Shown here in pieces: positions 61,527 through 64,000 of a DNA stretch of 64,000 nt. Positions within the stretch are counted from its first letter, which is position 1. Each line of letters begins with the position of its first letter. The notes beneath the pieces are model-generated. The model searched no databases, was not told where the DNA came from, and was given only the letters and a program-made list of their open reading frames with translations. The translations under genes and the position numbers were made by a program. This DNA comes from Halichoerus grypus (taxonomy: Eukaryota; Chordata; Mammalia; Carnivora; Phocidae), in contig NC_135721.1 of NCBI RefSeq assembly GCF_964656455.1, positions 52,211,530 through 52,275,529 on the forward strand. The letters run 5' to 3'.

Positions 61527-62260
61527 GAGTGTGTTGTTTAATTTCCATGTACTTGCGAGTTTTCCTGTCTTCCTTTTGTTAGTGATTTCTAGTTTCACTC
61601 CACTGTGGTTGGAAAAGATACTTGGAATGATTTGTAAATTTGTTAAGACTTGTTTTATAGCCTAATATATGATCCCTCTTGGAGAATGTTCCATGTGAGC
61701 TAGAGAAGAATCTGTATTCTGCTGATGTTGGATGGAGCGTTCTGTAGAGGTCTGTGAGGTCCATTTGGTTTATAGTGTTATTTAAGTCTGCTTTCATCTT
61801 ATTGATTTTCTGTCTGGATGATCTAGCCATTATTGAAAGCGGGGTTATCAAAGTTTCCTGCTATTTTTGTGCTGCTGGCCATTTCTCTCTTCAGATCTCC
61901 CCTGGTTTATATTTTATATTTAGGTTCTCTGATGTTGAGTGCACATATATTTATAATTGTTATATCCTCCTGGTGAATTGATCCTTTTATCATTATGTAA
62001 TGACCTTCTTTTCTCTTGTGACAGTTTTTGACGTACTTTGTCTGGTGTAAGTACAGCCACCTCTACTCTATTTTAGGTGCAATTTGCATGGAATATCTTT
62101 GTCCATCCCTACATTTTCAGCTTATGTGTGCCCTTAAATCTAAAGCGAGTCTCTTTTGGACAACATATAGTTGGATTTTTTTTGGATCCACTTATCTACC
62201 CTGTTTTTTTTTTTTTTAATTGGGATATCAACTCTGTTAATCCGCTGTACGCCCAAGCAT
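61527..62260 (-). mobile_element. Internal L1 ORF2 endonuclease fragment
   Basis: The fragment starts abruptly at GAGTGTGTTGTTTAATTTCC and reads as reversed ORF2. The minus-strand frame 61,579-61,851 holds endonuclease text (MDLTDLYRTLHP, then YRFFSSSHGTFSKRDHILG). There is no L1 3' UTR and no poly(A)-derived T run at the low-coordinate end, so both ends are missing. Confidence 0.85.
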
Positions 62261-62580
62261 CAACCTGCTCTAGGCCATCACGGAGGAGGGGCAAGTCCGG
62301 ATCAAACAAAACAAAGCACCAAGGACGCTAGCAGAGCTGAGCTGGCTACCAAAGCTGGCCTGAGGGACACGAATGTGCCAAAAGGGGTTTTGTAGGAATT
62401 GTGGTAAGGCTTGCAGTGGGGGATTCGTTCTTCACAGTAAGTGATATGTCATATAGACTCATTTGGTCATTTTGAGGTAGAACTAAATGTAATTTCACTC
62501 AGAGCTCCCAGGATTCAAGTATGTGAACCCAAACACTTTATTATGCAAATTATTTGTTTGGACAGCTGTTTAAATGAGTC
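62261..62580. other. Unrecognised segment inside the 35-bp repeat pair
   Basis: About 320 bp between the L1 fragment and the right 35-bp repeat. No known family or coding sequence was recognised. Confidence 0.4.
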
Positions 62581-62615
62581 TAAGCATCAGTTAACCCAAA
62601 CATAATAAATATCAA
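62581..62615 (+). repeat. 35-bp perfect direct repeat, right copy
   Basis: Matches 61,492-61,526. The spacing between the copies is 1,054 bp. Confidence 0.97.
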
Positions 62616-62899
62616 TTGATGAACTAACAGAAATATTGAGACTTCTAGCTTCTGATAATGATGAATTAGCCTATATCAGACTAACCTTGCTGACAGAACA
62701 ATTACAAACCTGGACGAAACATTAAAAAAATAAGTGTGTGGAGGCAGTGAGGAGTGACCCAAAGCAGGCCGGAACTGAAGAGGTAAGACCTTTGAAAGAA
62801 ATGTTCATCATCTATTGTTGATCAGAGTTTTCCAATATTACATGACAAAAAAATCCACTGAGGACTCATTCCCCACTTAGTCCCTATTCCCCAGCCCCC

Positions 62900-63350
62900 C
62901 TTTCCTGCTGACACAACCTCTTTGTTCAAGTGGCAGCTAAATGGCAGCCAGGAGGGCCGAGGTTGGGAAGGCCTGGGCTACCTCCATCTTGTTTCCCTTA
63001 AGAAGATAACGTAGCACCGGCTCCCTGAGTCTTGTGATTGGTCTACGGGTGGCCGTATGAACTCAGTTCTGGTCAAGGAGAGCTAAATGAGACTTCCAGG
63101 AAGGGTCTTTCTTTCCCGATAAAGAAGGACAGACCCAGCTGGCATGCAAGTCTGCCCTCTGCTCTCTCTTGTTATTCTTCCTTCAGCTCGGACATGACGT
63201 GGATGCCTGGAGATGCATCTGCTATTTGGGGACCATCAGGCAATAATCCTGGAGAGGAAAGGTTCAGGAAAGAGTGAGCTAGAGTGCTGGATGGCATCAT
63301 TCTAGAGCAGTTCCAGCTGGGACCATCATTCCCGGGATTCATCTGACACA
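62900..63350 (+). repeat. Ancient LTR-like repeat
   Basis: The block order (GCCGTATGAACTCAGTTCTG, TTTCCCGATAAAGAAGGACA, GACGTGGATGCCTGGAG, GTGCTGGATGGCATCATTCT) matches an old mammalian repeat layout. The family name is uncertain. Confidence 0.45.
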
Positions 63351-64000
63351 GAGCAATGTCTGTTGGAGTCGCTGTGACTGTGTTCTCTTTATTTGCAGCT
63401 AAAAGCATTCCTTACCCACCTGAAAAGGAAGAGTTAATCCTCTGGGCACACGTGTCCCAGGCTCTGGGCCCACCCCGGCAGCAGTGGCTGCACTCTGCTC
63501 CCCCCCCACGACTCCTTCGGAAATTCCAGGTTCACCACATCCCTGCACTCACACTGCAGACACCCGATGCCATGCACTTTTCAAAGAATGACTGAGAAAA
63601 AACTGTTACTGGGAGCCCACCATCTAGCTCTGCCTGCCTGCTCTTCCTTCTGTTAGTGCAGACCCCGTCCCCAGTTGCTCCCTCAGCTCCGAAGCAACTG
63701 TGTGAGGCTGCAGCCACTCTTTTGAGAGGACTCAGGACACACCCAGGAACCGAAGCGAGTGCTTCCTGGTTCTGGGGTCTGGGTCTAGCCATGCCATGTA
63801 AGGAGGTGAGCGCGTTTCCTGAGCATGCTTCTAACTGCAGGGGAGGATCTCTGGCTATAGCAGGGTCCCCCTGCTCGTGCTGTAGCATGCGACCTAGTGA
63901 AGCCAGCCCCTGAGAATCCATCCCTCATGTTTTTAATGACACAGCCCCCCTCTCGACCTTTCTCTGAAAAGTCGCCTTTGCCGCCTCCATAAGGGCGCGG
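63351..64000. other. GC-richer intergenic edge of window
   Basis: Open frames of 79, 85 and 129 codons occur on both strands. None has a domain or convincing splice logic. The feature may continue past the window edge. Confidence 0.35.

Noticed and set aside
63532..63921. 129-codon minus-strand frame near the window end
   Set aside because: Overlaps an open frame on the other strand and shows no recognisable family or splice signals.

Overview
This is a mammalian nuclear window. It comes from a carnivore, most likely an arctoid caniform (bear, seal or mustelid). The main evidence is 19 copies of a tRNA-derived carnivore SINE with the head GCCTGGGTGGCTCAGT and an (AAATA)n tail; its internal sequence differs from the typical dog and cat subfamilies. 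Several L1 3' ends of the carnivore type agree with this. The species call is inference.

Two protein-coding genes can be supported, both gastrokines of the BRICHOS family. GKN1 lies on the minus strand (coding exons 27,896-33,135, six exons, 180 residues). GKN2 lies on the plus strand (coding exons 51,648-59,267, six exons, 183 residues). They are head to head across about 18 kb. Both encode secreted proteins of gastric surface mucous cells. Their coding exons match in size and phase (12, 54 or 51, 138, 111, 148 or 157, 80 or 83 nt), which marks an old inverted gene duplication. From human gene order, ANTXR1 would lie left of the window and BMP10 right of it; neither is seen.

Layout. 1-10 kb: intergenic, with old LTR-like repeats, MIR, an L1 3' end, an A/C-rich asymmetric stretch and a GGGA-rich purine tract. 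10.5-11.6 kb: a processed PHF5A pseudogene on the minus strand whose tail runs into a long purine microsatellite. 11.6-21 kb: old LTR-like repeats, SINEs and a GATA array. 21-26.6 kb: antisense L1 remains broken up by SINEs. 27.7-33.2 kb: GKN1. 33.2-40.4 kb: intergenic, L2 and unrecognised sequence. 40.4-50 kb: nested L1 fragments, mostly antisense, with two copies of an old about 550-bp duplication. 51.6-59.6 kb: GKN2. 59.6-64 kb: L1 and SINE debris, including an internal L1 fragment inside a perfect 35-bp direct repeat.

I found no RNA gene, CRISPR array or wholly new system. The most informative points are a SINE inserted 19 nt from the GKN1 exon 2 splice donor, an early GKN1 stop relative to human, the fully bounded PHF5A retrocopy, and the 35-bp repeat pair.
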